Source: Promethearchaeota archaeon (GTDB taxonomy: Archaea > Asgardarchaeota > Lokiarchaeia > Sigyniarchaeales > SOKP01). From it: 7,790 bases of DNA. The stretch lies in contig JAUWHL010000206.1 of NCBI GenBank assembly GCA_030605895.1, positions 1 to 7,790 on the forward strand, read 5' to 3'. Below are positions 1 through 6,169 of the stretch, piece by piece. The translations under genes and the position numbers were made by a program. How positions within the stretch are numbered: position 1 is the first letter of the stretch; every line of letters starts with the position of its first letter. The notes under the pieces are model-generated. The model had not been told where the DNA came from. It saw only the letters and a list, made by a program, of their open reading frames with translations, and did not search any database.

Positions 1-686
1 CTCATTATGCGGGGTGTATAAGTTCTGCTCAAGAAAATTATTTATGTATCTCAAAGCAAGAAACTGGTGCTAAATGTCTTGATTGGACTATACAACAAAT
101 GTTTAAAAGTGAGATGGAGAGATTTGAAGGAAGTTCTAATGAGTTATACTCATATTTAGATTCACTTATCGAAAAAGCTGAAGTTGGTTCCAAAAATCTT
201 ATTTATACACCTTGGATGTATGGTGAAAGGAGTCCTATAAATAATCCAAATGTTCGAGGAGGTTTCTATAATCTGAGTCTTGAGCATACAAGAGATGACA
301 TTTTGAGATCGGTTTATGAGGGGGTCGCTTATAATATCAAATGGGCCTTAATTTATATAGAAAAATTAGTAGGTAAATCTACTGAGATTAATTGCATTGG
401 AGGAGGAGCAAAATCTGATGTATGGTGCCAGATTCTATCAGATGTACTTGAACGAAAAATTATTCAGATGGAGGCACCAGATTTGGCTGCTGCTAAAGGT
501 TCTGCTATAATTTCAATGGTTGGATTAAAAATTTTAAATGAGTTTTCCGCTGCTATACCATTAATTAAAGTTAATAAAGTTTTTACCCCCAATCCAGAAA
601 ATAAAAAAATTTATGATAAGCTCTTTAATGAATATGTAAATATCTATAAACGAAATAAAAAAATGTTTAAGAACCTAAATCTCTAA
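1..686 (+). CDS. FGGY-family carbohydrate kinase (xylulokinase-like), C-terminal part
   Basis: The reading frame is open from base 3, so the gene starts before the window; 227 codons are visible and the ATG at 99 is internal. FGGY kinases phosphorylate sugars or polyols with ATP in the cytoplasm. What is seen is the second actin-like (FGGY_C) domain: an AGCISSA stretch near the window edge, then TPWMYGERSP followed by an asparagine-rich turn and NVRGGF, the helix with EGVAYN, the adenosine-binding motif GGGAKSDVWCQILSDV (about codons 134-149), and the closing DLAAAKGSAIISMVGL helix. This order matches xylulokinase-type members. The N-terminal domain and the region expected to hold the catalytic Asp lie outside, so the sugar cannot be assigned. 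Its last 20 nt overlap the end of the opposing gene. The family call is secure; the substrate is unknown. Confidence 0.9.
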   Translation, partial: HYAGCISSAQENYLCISKQETGAKCLDWTIQQMFKSEMERFEGSSNELYSYLDSLIEKAEVGSKNLIYTPWMYGERSPINNPNVRGGFYNLSLEHTRDDILRSVYEGVAYNIKWALIYIEKLVGKSTEINCIGGGAKSDVWCQILSDVLERKIIQMEAPDLAAAKGSAIISMVGLKILNEFSAAIPLIKVNKVFTPNPENKKIYDKLFNEYVNIYKRNKKMFKNLNL

Positions 687-1674
687 AATAGGATTTGAAG
701 AACGGCAATTCTTCTTTAATATCCTTAGTTTTTTCAATTTCCTTATCATGTTTAATAATTTTAGTGACAGCCTCATTAACAATTTCAATGTCCTGATATG
801 CCTTAGGGTTCTCATAAGTTTGATTTTCTACATTTCCTTCCCAAGGCTTTAATTTTGGTATAGATTCAATGTATCTTAAATTCCACTTAATTGATTCTTT
901 GTATTCTTCAGTTAAGGGTTTCAAATTAACTTCATTCCATCTTTGAATAACCCAGGGAGCATATTCATGGAGTTTGTCGAAATCAAATTCCAGATCATTT
1001 TTCCATTCATATTGATGATCCCAATTTCCAATAGCAATATAATTTTCAAATCCCAATCGTTCAGAAGGGAAATATTTCCAAGAGGCTCGATTTATATTTT
1101 CATCTCTAAAAGGTCGTCCTTCAGCATATTGAAAGAAATATCCTAACTTTTCTACATCAATATGAATTTCTTGGTTGATTTTCAAATAAACCTCAATTTG
1201 TGTAATATCTATTTTACTTTTAATTATCTCTTCTTGATATAACTTAAAAATCACATTCATAGCTTTATTTGGGTGGCATTTTCCAGTAAAAATGGGATAA
1301 TATGTAAAACAATAATACTCATAAATACCCTCAGATTTACCTTTATAAATTTCAACCCAACACTCTATTGGCTTAATATAAACATTAGATTTAATGACAT
1401 TGATAATTAATAATACATCAGCGATTACTGATATAATTATAACCATAATAAATATTATCAAATTGAAGTAAATAGTTGCCAAGAAGTACGTGAGTGAAAT
1501 ATAGATAAGTAAAAAACCAGCAATGAAAAAGAAAGCAATTAAGGAGTTATAGGCTTCATGTTCTTTATCTTTTTTTGAATATAATATCTCTGGAGCATTA
1601 TTGATTACAATTTCATTCCCAAAATTATTTATGAATTGTTGAAAATCCACCTTATTCCATTCAGAACTAGACAT
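667..1674 (-). CDS. Unrecognised membrane protein with N-terminal transmembrane hairpin
   Basis: I do not recognise this 335-residue protein. A 44-residue polar N-terminus is followed by two closely spaced hydrophobic segments (about residues 45-64 and 66-93). A long soluble region of about 240 residues follows, with nine tryptophans in the whole protein and motifs such as GNWDHQYEW and APWVIQRW. Lysines before the first and after the second helix suggest that both ends face the cytosol and that the hairpin only anchors the protein. There is no signal peptide and no cofactor or nucleotide motif that I can see. The last 60 residues are charged (many E and K) and may be helical. The ATG at 1674 is preceded by a TATA-like box at leaderless spacing, which supports this start. 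It is transcribed divergently from the helicase and converges on the kinase with a 20-nt overlap. It is probably real, given its length, promoter and clean two-helix architecture. Confidence 0.8.
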   Translation of the reverse strand: MSSSEWNKVDFQQFINNFGNEIVINNAPEILYSKKDKEHEAYNSLIAFFFIAGFLLIYISLTYFLATIYFNLIIFIMVIIISVIADVLLIINVIKSNVYIKPIECWVEIYKGKSEGIYEYYCFTYYPIFTGKCHPNKAMNVIFKLYQEEIIKSKIDITQIEVYLKINQEIHIDVEKLGYFFQYAEGRPFRDENINRASWKYFPSERLGFENYIAIGNWDHQYEWKNDLEFDFDKLHEYAPWVIQRWNEVNLKPLTEEYKESIKWNLRYIESIPKLKPWEGNVENQTYENPKAYQDIEIVNEAVTKIIKHDKEIEKTKDIKEELPFFKSYFRDLGS

Positions 1675-1696
1675 TATAAAAACAAATAAATTTCTA

Positions 1697-1706
1697 CTTA
1701 TAAAAA
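1697..1706 (-). promoter_or_regulatory. TATA-box candidate for the membrane-protein gene
   Basis: Read on the minus strand this is TTTTTATAAG, centred about 27 nt before the ATG at 1674. That is the archaeal TATA-to-start distance, so transcription would begin at or next to the start codon, giving a leaderless mRNA. No Shine-Dalgarno sequence precedes the ATG (the upstream bases read TTTTTATA), which agrees with this. The inference is from sequence only; the AT-rich background makes chance TATA boxes common. Confidence 0.5.
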
Positions 1707-1773
1707 TTTGATTTGATCTGATTAAAATATTAGTGTTTTTTAAATTCTATCAATTGAGTAGATAAATAATTAA

Positions 1774-1782
1774 TTTTATACT
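1774..1782 (+). promoter_or_regulatory. Weak TATA-like box before the helicase gene
   Basis: TTTTATACT lies about 42 nt before the helicase ATG, predicting a transcription start near 1804 and a leader of roughly 16 nt. It sits in the 145-nt region shared with the divergent membrane-protein gene. The match is weak and the surroundings are AT-rich, so this is only the best candidate. Confidence 0.3.
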
Positions 1783-1819
1783 CCTTGTAATTTTTAATTG
1801 AGAGTGTTCATTATAGGTA

Positions 1820-4153
1820 ATGACACTATTTATGGTAGATTTCGAAGAATTTTTACATTTTATAAAGTCTCAAGATTATTATAATGATCAAATATACCAT
1901 ATTGAGCATATTCCAGCTCAAAACGCCCGTTTTGGCGCTTTAGATAATCCCCTTAGAAAACGCCTTCAACGCTGGTTAGATATAAACAATGTTAAACTTT
2001 GGAGCCATCAAGCAGATGCTATCAATAAAATTCGTGAAGGAAAAAATACTGTAATTGTAACATCTACGGCCTCTGGTAAATCTCTTTGTTATAATCTCCC
2101 TGTTTTACAATCGATTTTAGAAGATCCTAAGACTACAGCACTTTATATCTTTCCTACAAAGGCATTAGCTAGAGATCAATTTAGTGTTCTATCAAAAATG
2201 CTTGAAGAAACTAATATAAAGCAAAATAGAATTGGTGTATATGATGGTGATGTGGAGCCTAATGAAAAAAGGCAGATTCTAGCTAATGCAAATATTATAA
2301 TTACCAATCCTTATGGTTTACATTTTTATTTACCTTGGTTTAAACAAAAATGGATTCGTATTTGTAAAAATCTGAAATATATTGTCTTAGACGAGATCCA
2401 CATCTATAGAGGAATTTTTGGATCTAATTTTGCTCTTCTGCTCAGACGATTGAAAAGAATGCTTGAGGTTTACAATATAAAACCTTTATGGATTTTATCA
2501 AGCGCTACAATTTTTAATCCTAAAGATTTCGTTGAAAAATTAGTAGGAGAAGATTTTATAGTTATTGATAACGATAATTCTCCCTCTGGAGCTAAAAATG
2601 TGATTCTATGGGATTTGCCCTACGATAATATATCTAAGAAATATCGTTCAAGTCATCAAGAAACAAAAAATTTATTCGTGAGCCATTTGAGTAAAGGGAT
2701 TCAAACATTAACTTTCACACTTTCAAGAAAAATGGCAGAATTACAAACTATATGGACCAGAAACGCTTTACCTTCATTGAAAAACAAAATTTTCAGTTAT
2801 CGCGCAGGAATTAGTAAAAAAAAAAGGAGAGAGATTGAGAAGAATTTTAAACAAAAGAATATCCTAGGAATTAGCTCCACTAATGCATTAGAACTAGGAA
2901 TCGATATAGGATCTTTAGATGCGACTATTAGTTCTGGTTTCCCCGGAACGCTCTCAAGTTTCAGGCAACAAATCGGCCGTTCTGGTAGAGGAACTGATCT
3001 TTCTATCTCAACGCTTATACCAATGCAAAATCCTTTAGATCTCTTCTATATCCATAACCCCGATAAATTATTTGGCCCTAATCAAGAAAAAGTTCTAATC
3101 ACTTTGAAAAACAAGTATATCCTAAAAAACCATATTTGCTGTGCAAGTAAAGAAAAACCAATAAGGTTAGATGAATATAATAAATTTGGAATCCAAGAAA
3201 CGGATGTATTTGTTGAATACTTGGAGGAATTAATTTCAGAATCCTTATTAATGAAAAGAGGAGATCGTTATTATTGGAATAGCGATTTCTTTCCTAATGA
3301 AAAGTATGGCTTAAATGATCTTTCGAATCGAAGTTATAAAGTCTTGCTAAGAACTAATTCAACTGAAAATTTTTTAACAATTGAAGATGAAAGTTTCGTT
3401 TTCCGTGACCTTCACGAGGGAGCTGTTTATCTGTATGAAGCAGAGACCTATATAGTAGAGGAACTCGATTTAAATGAGAAGTTAGTATATTTGAAAAGAG
3501 CAAATGTCGATTTTTATACTCAATCCTTAAAACATACGAATATTACTCCTCTTGAAATTATTTCAGAGAGCAAAATAGGTCCAAACAAAGAGATTAAAGC
3601 CTTTTTCGGAAATGTGAAAGTAGAACATCAATATTACTCTTATAAAGTTATTGATACTATAAATCAAGAAATTCGCTCACGGCATCCATTGGAAGATATT
3701 CCTCTTATTGAATTTGAAAGCCAGGCGCTCTGGTACTTAATTCCTTTTGAAAACCAAAAAGAGATAGAGTCTAAAGGGTATTTAATAGGTGATTGCATAC
3801 ATGCTATTGAACATGCTATGATAGCTATAGCTCCCACATTAGCTCAAATTTCTCGATGGGATTTAGGTGGCGTCTCAATCGATTTCGATCCCATTAAGCA
3901 ACAACCCATCATTTATATTTATGATGCTTATAGAGGTGGCATTGGAATTTCAGAATTATTATATCAAAAGTTAGATGAATTATTTTCTTTATCATTTGAA
4001 TTAATAGATACATGCAACTGCCTTGAGGGTTGTGGAGGATGTATTTATTCACCTAAATGTGGCAATCAAAACCAACATCTATCAAAAGAAGGAGCTCGTA
4101 AACTTTTAAAAAAGTTACTTGAAGGTACTAAAAAAGAATTAACAAAAAAATAG
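1820..4153 (+). CDS. DEAD/DEAH-box helicase with DUF1998 domain (MrfA/YprA type)
   Basis: This is a 777-residue superfamily 2 ATP-dependent helicase, full length for the family (Bacillus MrfA is close to 750). In order: HQADAI (about 63-68), Walker A TSTASGKS (81-88), motif Ia PTKALARDQ (112-120), Walker B DEIH (191-194) followed by the family-typical YRGIFGSNFALLLRRLKR, motif III SAT (228-230), motif V ISSTNALELGIDIG (351-364), and motif VI QQIGRSGRG (383-391). The C-terminal DUF1998 region (about 650-750) ends in a probable metal-binding cluster, Cys734, Cys738, Cys741 and Cys747, within CNCLEGCGGCIYSPKCGN. Family members are 3'-5' DNA translocases, and Bacillus MrfA acts in mitomycin-lesion repair; a DNA-repair role here is inferred. 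The B-motif is DEIH rather than DEAH, a tolerated variant. ATG 1832 is an alternative start 12 nt downstream; neither start has a well-spaced Shine-Dalgarno site. No neighbouring repair gene is present. Confidence 0.93.
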   Translation: MTLFMVDFEEFLHFIKSQDYYNDQIYHIEHIPAQNARFGALDNPLRKRLQRWLDINNVKLWSHQADAINKIREGKNTVIVTSTASGKSLCYNLPVLQSILEDPKTTALYIFPTKALARDQFSVLSKMLEETNIKQNRIGVYDGDVEPNEKRQILANANIIITNPYGLHFYLPWFKQKWIRICKNLKYIVLDEIHIYRGIFGSNFALLLRRLKRMLEVYNIKPLWILSSATIFNPKDFVEKLVGEDFIVIDNDNSPSGAKNVILWDLPYDNISKKYRSSHQETKNLFVSHLSKGIQTLTFTLSRKMAELQTIWTRNALPSLKNKIFSYRAGISKKKRREIEKNFKQKNILGISSTNALELGIDIGSLDATISSGFPGTLSSFRQQIGRSGRGTDLSISTLIPMQNPLDLFYIHNPDKLFGPNQEKVLITLKNKYILKNHICCASKEKPIRLDEYNKFGIQETDVFVEYLEELISESLLMKRGDRYYWNSDFFPNEKYGLNDLSNRSYKVLLRTNSTENFLTIEDESFVFRDLHEGAVYLYEAETYIVEELDLNEKLVYLKRANVDFYTQSLKHTNITPLEIISESKIGPNKEIKAFFGNVKVEHQYYSYKVIDTINQEIRSRHPLEDIPLIEFESQALWYLIPFENQKEIESKGYLIGDCIHAIEHAMIAIAPTLAQISRWDLGGVSIDFDPIKQQPIIYIYDAYRGGIGISELLYQKLDELFSLSFELIDTCNCLEGCGGCIYSPKCGNQNQHLSKEGARKLLKKLLEGTKKELTKK

Positions 4154-4162
4154 TATATAAGA

Positions 4163-4181
4163 TCCCTTAGATAAAAAGGGA
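4163..4181 (+). repeat. Small hairpin just after the helicase stop
   Basis: TCCCTT (4163-4168) pairs perfectly with AAGGGA (4176-4181) around a 7-nt loop, starting 10 nt after the TAG stop. It contains the few G and C bases in an AT-rich gap, so it may stabilise the 3' end of the mRNA. No T-tract follows, so it is not a classical intrinsic terminator. Confidence 0.3.
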
Positions 4182-4196
4182 GTTATGTTATTCTTA

Positions 4197-4208
4197 AAGA
4201 AATTTCTT
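4197..4208. repeat. 12-bp perfect palindrome upstream of the GTPase gene
   Basis: AAGAAATTTCTT is its own reverse complement. The TTCTTGGA that begins inside its right half (4204-4211) recurs as a direct copy at 4229-4236, 25 nt on. The site lies about 95 nt before the TATA box of the GTPase gene. It could be a dyad for a dimeric regulator, but AT-rich palindromes arise by chance. Confidence 0.25.
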
Positions 4209-4302
4209 GGATTTAAAATCGTTAGTAATTCTTGGAAATTTGAATTGAATGTAAAATTTTTAAAGACTAAAATTATAATTATACATAACACCAGATAAAA
4301 AC

Positions 4303-4310
4303 CTATAAAA
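4303..4310 (+). promoter_or_regulatory. TATA box candidate for the GTPase gene
   Basis: CTATAAAA is preceded by purine-rich AAAAAC, in the position of a BRE-like element. It predicts a transcription start near 4331-4335 and a leader of about 12 nt before the TTG at 4346, which leaves room for the AGGT at 4335-4338. Location and sequence make it the best promoter match in the window. Confidence 0.5.
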
Positions 4311-4334
4311 TTAGGGTTAATATATATAATTATC

Positions 4335-4338
4335 AGGT
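4335..4338 (+). promoter_or_regulatory. Short Shine-Dalgarno-like AGGT supporting a TTG start
   Basis: AGGT ends 7 nt before the TTG at 4346, an acceptable ribosome-binding distance. No ATG or GTG occurs in this frame between the upstream stop (4286) and the P-loop, so the TTG with this site is the most plausible start. The match is short. Confidence 0.4.
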
Positions 4339-4345
4339 ATTTGGG

Positions 4346-4879
4346 TTGTCATACACTTCCACGTTCAAGATTGTAATCTTCGGAGATAGCCAAACTGGCA
4401 AAACAACGTTAACTCATCGATTTTTAACAAATTTGTTTAAAGAGGACATAACAATGACACTTGGAGTGGACTTTCATCTGAAAGCTATTGAATTAGATGG
4501 AGAGTTGGTAAAACTTCAAATTTGGGATTTTGCTGGAGAGGAACGATTTAGATTTCTATTTCCCTCTTATATTAGAGGTGCAAATGCAGCAATTTTTATG
4601 TATGATATTACAAATTATGGTTCACTTGCTCATGTTGATGATTGGTTTGAAATAGTAGAAAAAGAAATTGATTATAAATTACCTATTGTTTTTGTTGGTG
4701 GAAAAACGGATTTAATCCATTTAAAGGAAATTTCGACTAGAAAGGCGATGGATATAGCAGGGAGTAAAGGTGCAGATGGATTTATCGAGTGTAGTTCTAG
4801 AACCGGCGAAAATATTCCTAAAATTTTTTCATTACTAACAAAATTAATTCTTAGAAATAGAGATTCACGAGAAACCTAA
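4346..4879 (+). CDS. Rab/Ras-like small GTPase with divergent G motifs
   Basis: This 177-residue protein is a single G domain of normal small-GTPase length, starting at TTG; the P-loop lies 12 residues in, as expected. G1 is GDSQTGKT (13-20) with Lys19 and Thr20. G2 is Thr38 in TLGVDF, close to the Rab TIGVDF. G3 is WDFAGEE (60-66), keeping Asp61 and Gly64 but with Glu65 where Ras and Rab have the catalytic Gln. G4 reads GKTD (119-122) instead of NKxD, so the guanine-binding Asn is Gly. G5 reads SSRTGENI (150-157) instead of SAKTG, with Arg for Lys. The only cysteine is Cys149, and the C-terminus (RNRDSRET) has no CaaX or CC motif, so it cannot be prenylated in the usual way. Such Rab-like proteins are abundant in Asgard archaea. 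An ICMT-like gene follows after 418 nt. The family is secure; whether it hydrolyses GTP normally is open. Confidence 0.92.
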   Translation: MSYTSTFKIVIFGDSQTGKTTLTHRFLTNLFKEDITMTLGVDFHLKAIELDGELVKLQIWDFAGEERFRFLFPSYIRGANAAIFMYDITNYGSLAHVDDWFEIVEKEIDYKLPIVFVGGKTDLIHLKEISTRKAMDIAGSKGADGFIECSSRTGENIPKIFSLLTKLILRNRDSRET

Positions 4880-5078
4880 CTTTTTATGTTCTATTTATAA
4901 CGACATAAATAATTTCGTAAAATTTTAAGTTTAAGAAGATTAACTTATAGAATTTAATAGGAGGTATTTTTATAAAAATAATTTTTTTTATAATTAATTT
5001 CCATACCATCTGCTAAACTTAGAAAATTTTATGTTTTAAATGTATCCCTTACCCTTAAAAAAGAGATTATTCGAAAAT

Positions 5079-5119
5079 TTTCAGAGTAATAATTTAAAAT
5101 TTGATATTATTCTCTGAAA
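5079..5119. repeat. 14-bp imperfect inverted repeat (stem-loop)
   Basis: TTTCAGAG (5079-5086) pairs with CTCTGAAA (5112-5119), and AATAAT (5088-5093) pairs with ATTATT (5106-5111). One T (5087) bulges out and a 12-nt AT-rich loop remains. It lies 200 nt after the GTPase stop and about 180 nt before the next start, outside any gene. It could be part of a non-coding RNA, a 3'-end structure or an operator. The stem is longer than most chance inverted repeats, but I see no known RNA family. Confidence 0.5.
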
Positions 5120-5235
5120 TGTTATATGTAAATTGAAATACTTTTAAAATTGGTCTTGAATATGAAATAATCAAAAACTGGTTGACCCCCCCTCTGTTAT
5201 CATTAAATTTCATTAAAAATCAAAAATATTTTTAA

Positions 5236-5245
5236 CTAACGTTAG
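5236..5245. promoter_or_regulatory. Palindromic operator candidate upstream of the methyltransferase gene
   Basis: CTAACGTTAG is a perfect 10-bp palindrome centred about 33 bp before the TATA box and 53 nt before the GTG start. Unlike most palindromes in this window it is not purely A and T. Its place just upstream of the core promoter suits an archaeal activator, or a repressor with helix-turn-helix dimers. No regulator gene is adjacent. Confidence 0.35.
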
Positions 5246-5268
5246 ATATGCTCTTTTATTATATAGCA

Positions 5269-5278
5269 ATATAAATAA
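5269..5278 (+). promoter_or_regulatory. TATA box candidate for the methyltransferase gene
   Basis: ATATAAATAA is centred about 25 nt before the GTG at 5298, the distance expected if transcription starts at the start codon itself. The bases between (ending TTAAGATA) contain no Shine-Dalgarno site, which supports leaderless translation from GTG. Confidence 0.5.
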
Positions 5279-5297
5279 ATTTGAAAAAGTTAAGATA

Positions 5298-5942
5298 GTG
5301 TTCAGTTTGAAATGGTGGGTTATTTTAATTTATACCGTATATATACTTATTCTACTTATATATTTCTCAATCTATCTAAAAATAAAAACAGGTGAAGGGT
5401 TAGGTGTTAAAAGGGAGATGCCTCCTCTTTTCATATGGATTTTTCTATTAGGAATTATTGGAACATGGATCATTATATTAATTCCTATAATTTATCTCTT
5501 CTATCCAGATATTGTAGATATTACATATCAAATTTCTATTATTCAGAATCTTCCTTTTGAGATACTTGGAGTAATTCTTATCATATTAGGGGCTATCCTA
5601 ACAACGATCGCTATGTTCCAATTAGGAATTTCAGCTCGTATATACATCCCTAAACAAAAAACTAAGTTAATTACATCTGGAGTTTATCAATTTTGCCGAA
5701 ATCCAGCCCATATTGGTATGTATTTAAGCTTTTTTGGATTATTTTTTCTTTTACCGTCGCACTTTTATCTTATAGGGCTTTGCCTTTTTCTTATGTATCA
5801 GCATTTTAGAATAGTGCAAGAAGAGAAATTTTTAGAAAAAACTTTTGGAGATGAATATAAAAACTATATGCATAAAGTTGGGAGATATATACCAAAAATC
5901 CGCAAAAATCCGAAGGAGAATGATGGTAATTTCTCAATTTAA
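5298..5942 (+). CDS. Integral-membrane methyltransferase, ICMT/PEMT-like family
   Basis: This 214-residue protein belongs to the isoprenylcysteine carboxyl methyltransferase / phospholipid methyltransferase group, which use S-adenosylmethionine in the membrane. Hydrophobic segments lie at about 7-28, 44-69, 86-107 and 141-167; the last is long enough for a helical hairpin. The C-terminal catalytic signature is clear: SGVYQFCRNPAHIGMY (127-142; Gly128, Arg134, Pro136), then RIVQEEKFLEKTFGDEYKNY (171-190; Glu175, Glu176) and VGRYIP (194-199). The usual RHP is RNP here, a variant found in the family. Homologues methylate prenyl-cysteine, phospholipids or other lipophilic substrates, so the substrate cannot be named. 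Start GTG at 5298 is chosen from the TATA spacing; TTG at 5307 is an alternative. It lies 418 nt after the Rab-like GTPase and has its own promoter, so it is not clearly co-transcribed. Confidence 0.88.
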   Translation: MFSLKWWVILIYTVYILILLIYFSIYLKIKTGEGLGVKREMPPLFIWIFLLGIIGTWIIILIPIIYLFYPDIVDITYQISIIQNLPFEILGVILIILGAILTTIAMFQLGISARIYIPKQKTKLITSGVYQFCRNPAHIGMYLSFFGLFFLLPSHFYLIGLCLFLMYQHFRIVQEEKFLEKTFGDEYKNYMHKVGRYIPKIRKNPKENDGNFSI

Positions 5943-5952
5943 TGGAAAAAAG

Positions 5953-6013
5953 AATAGTAGAACTAAGGGATTGGATAATTTTTGAGTGAAAGAGTAAAAA
6001 AAAGTCTACTATT
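5953..6013. repeat. 9-bp inverted repeat with long loop after the methyltransferase gene
   Basis: AATAGTAGA (5953-5961) and TCTACTATT (6005-6013) are perfect reverse complements separated by 43 nt, beginning 10 nt after the stop codon. It could fold in the 3' untranslated region ahead of the T-rich tract, but the long loop makes this a weak structure. Confidence 0.25.
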
Positions 6014-6059
6014 AAAAAAGAAATAATCGAGAATTCACTAAATCTAAATTAAAAATTCA

Positions 6060-6094
6060 TTTTTTATTTATCTTTTTTATTATTTTATTTTCTT
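6060..6094 (+). terminator. T-rich terminator tract after the methyltransferase gene
   Basis: There are T runs of 6, 3, 6, 4 and 4 (the last followed by CTT), broken by single A or C bases or ATTA. Archaeal RNA polymerase can stop at T-rich tracts without a hairpin. The tract is about 118 nt after the stop codon and precedes the next gene, which fits the end of this transcript. AT-rich background lowers confidence. Confidence 0.4.
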
Positions 6095-6141
6095 AATTAG
6101 GATTTTAAAAACAAAATATTATGATTCATTAAAAAAACTTT

Positions 6142-6148
6142 TTTAAAA
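6142..6148 (+). promoter_or_regulatory. TATA-like box before the thioredoxin-like gene
   Basis: TTTAAAA (the core of TTTTTTAAAA) is centred about 25 nt before the ATG at 6170, again at leaderless spacing. An AGGT at 6151-6154 is 15 nt from the ATG, too far for a normal Shine-Dalgarno site. The element is low in specificity. Confidence 0.3.
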
Positions 6149-6169
6149 CAAGGTAATCCAATATTAAAT

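Larger units (their letters stand above)
4880..5297. other. 418-nt gene-free stretch with several short signals
   Basis: No convincing gene is present on either strand; the longest frames I read are 25 codons (5040-5117, +) and 41 codons (4884-5009, -), with AT-driven composition. It holds a T5 run directly after the GTPase stop (4881-4885) and an isolated AGGAGGT (4959-4965) with no start codon near it. It also holds a 14-bp hairpin (5079-5119), a C7 run (5186-5192), a 10-bp palindrome (5236-5245) and a TATA box (5269-5278) serving the next gene. Confidence 0.6.

Noticed and set aside
99..686. Starting the kinase at ATG 99
   Set aside because: The frame is open back to base 3 and encodes family-like sequence (AGCISSA, TGAKCLDW) before that ATG, so the gene is truncated by the window, not short.
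943..1146. 67-codon open frame on the plus strand
   Set aside because: It lies wholly antisense inside the 335-residue membrane-protein gene, has no promoter or ribosome site and no recognisable domain.
1752..1802. AATTGAG direct repeat upstream of the helicase (1752-1758 and 1796-1802)
   Set aside because: It is only 7 bp in AT-rich DNA with no symmetry or fixed phasing; chance is sufficient.
4271..4280. AATTATAATT palindrome upstream of the GTPase TATA box
   Set aside because: It is composed only of A and T; such palindromes are expected by chance here.
4872..4879. C-terminal prenylation (CaaX) motif on the GTPase
   Set aside because: The last residues are DSRET before the stop; no cysteine occurs in the last 28 residues.
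4884..5009. 41-codon minus-strand frame
   Set aside because: It is rich in I, K, F and Y as expected from random AT-rich DNA, with no promoter or ribosome site.
5040..5117. 25-codon plus-strand frame
   Set aside because: It has no ribosome site at a usable distance, is of AT-driven composition, and overlaps the stem-loop that explains the region better.
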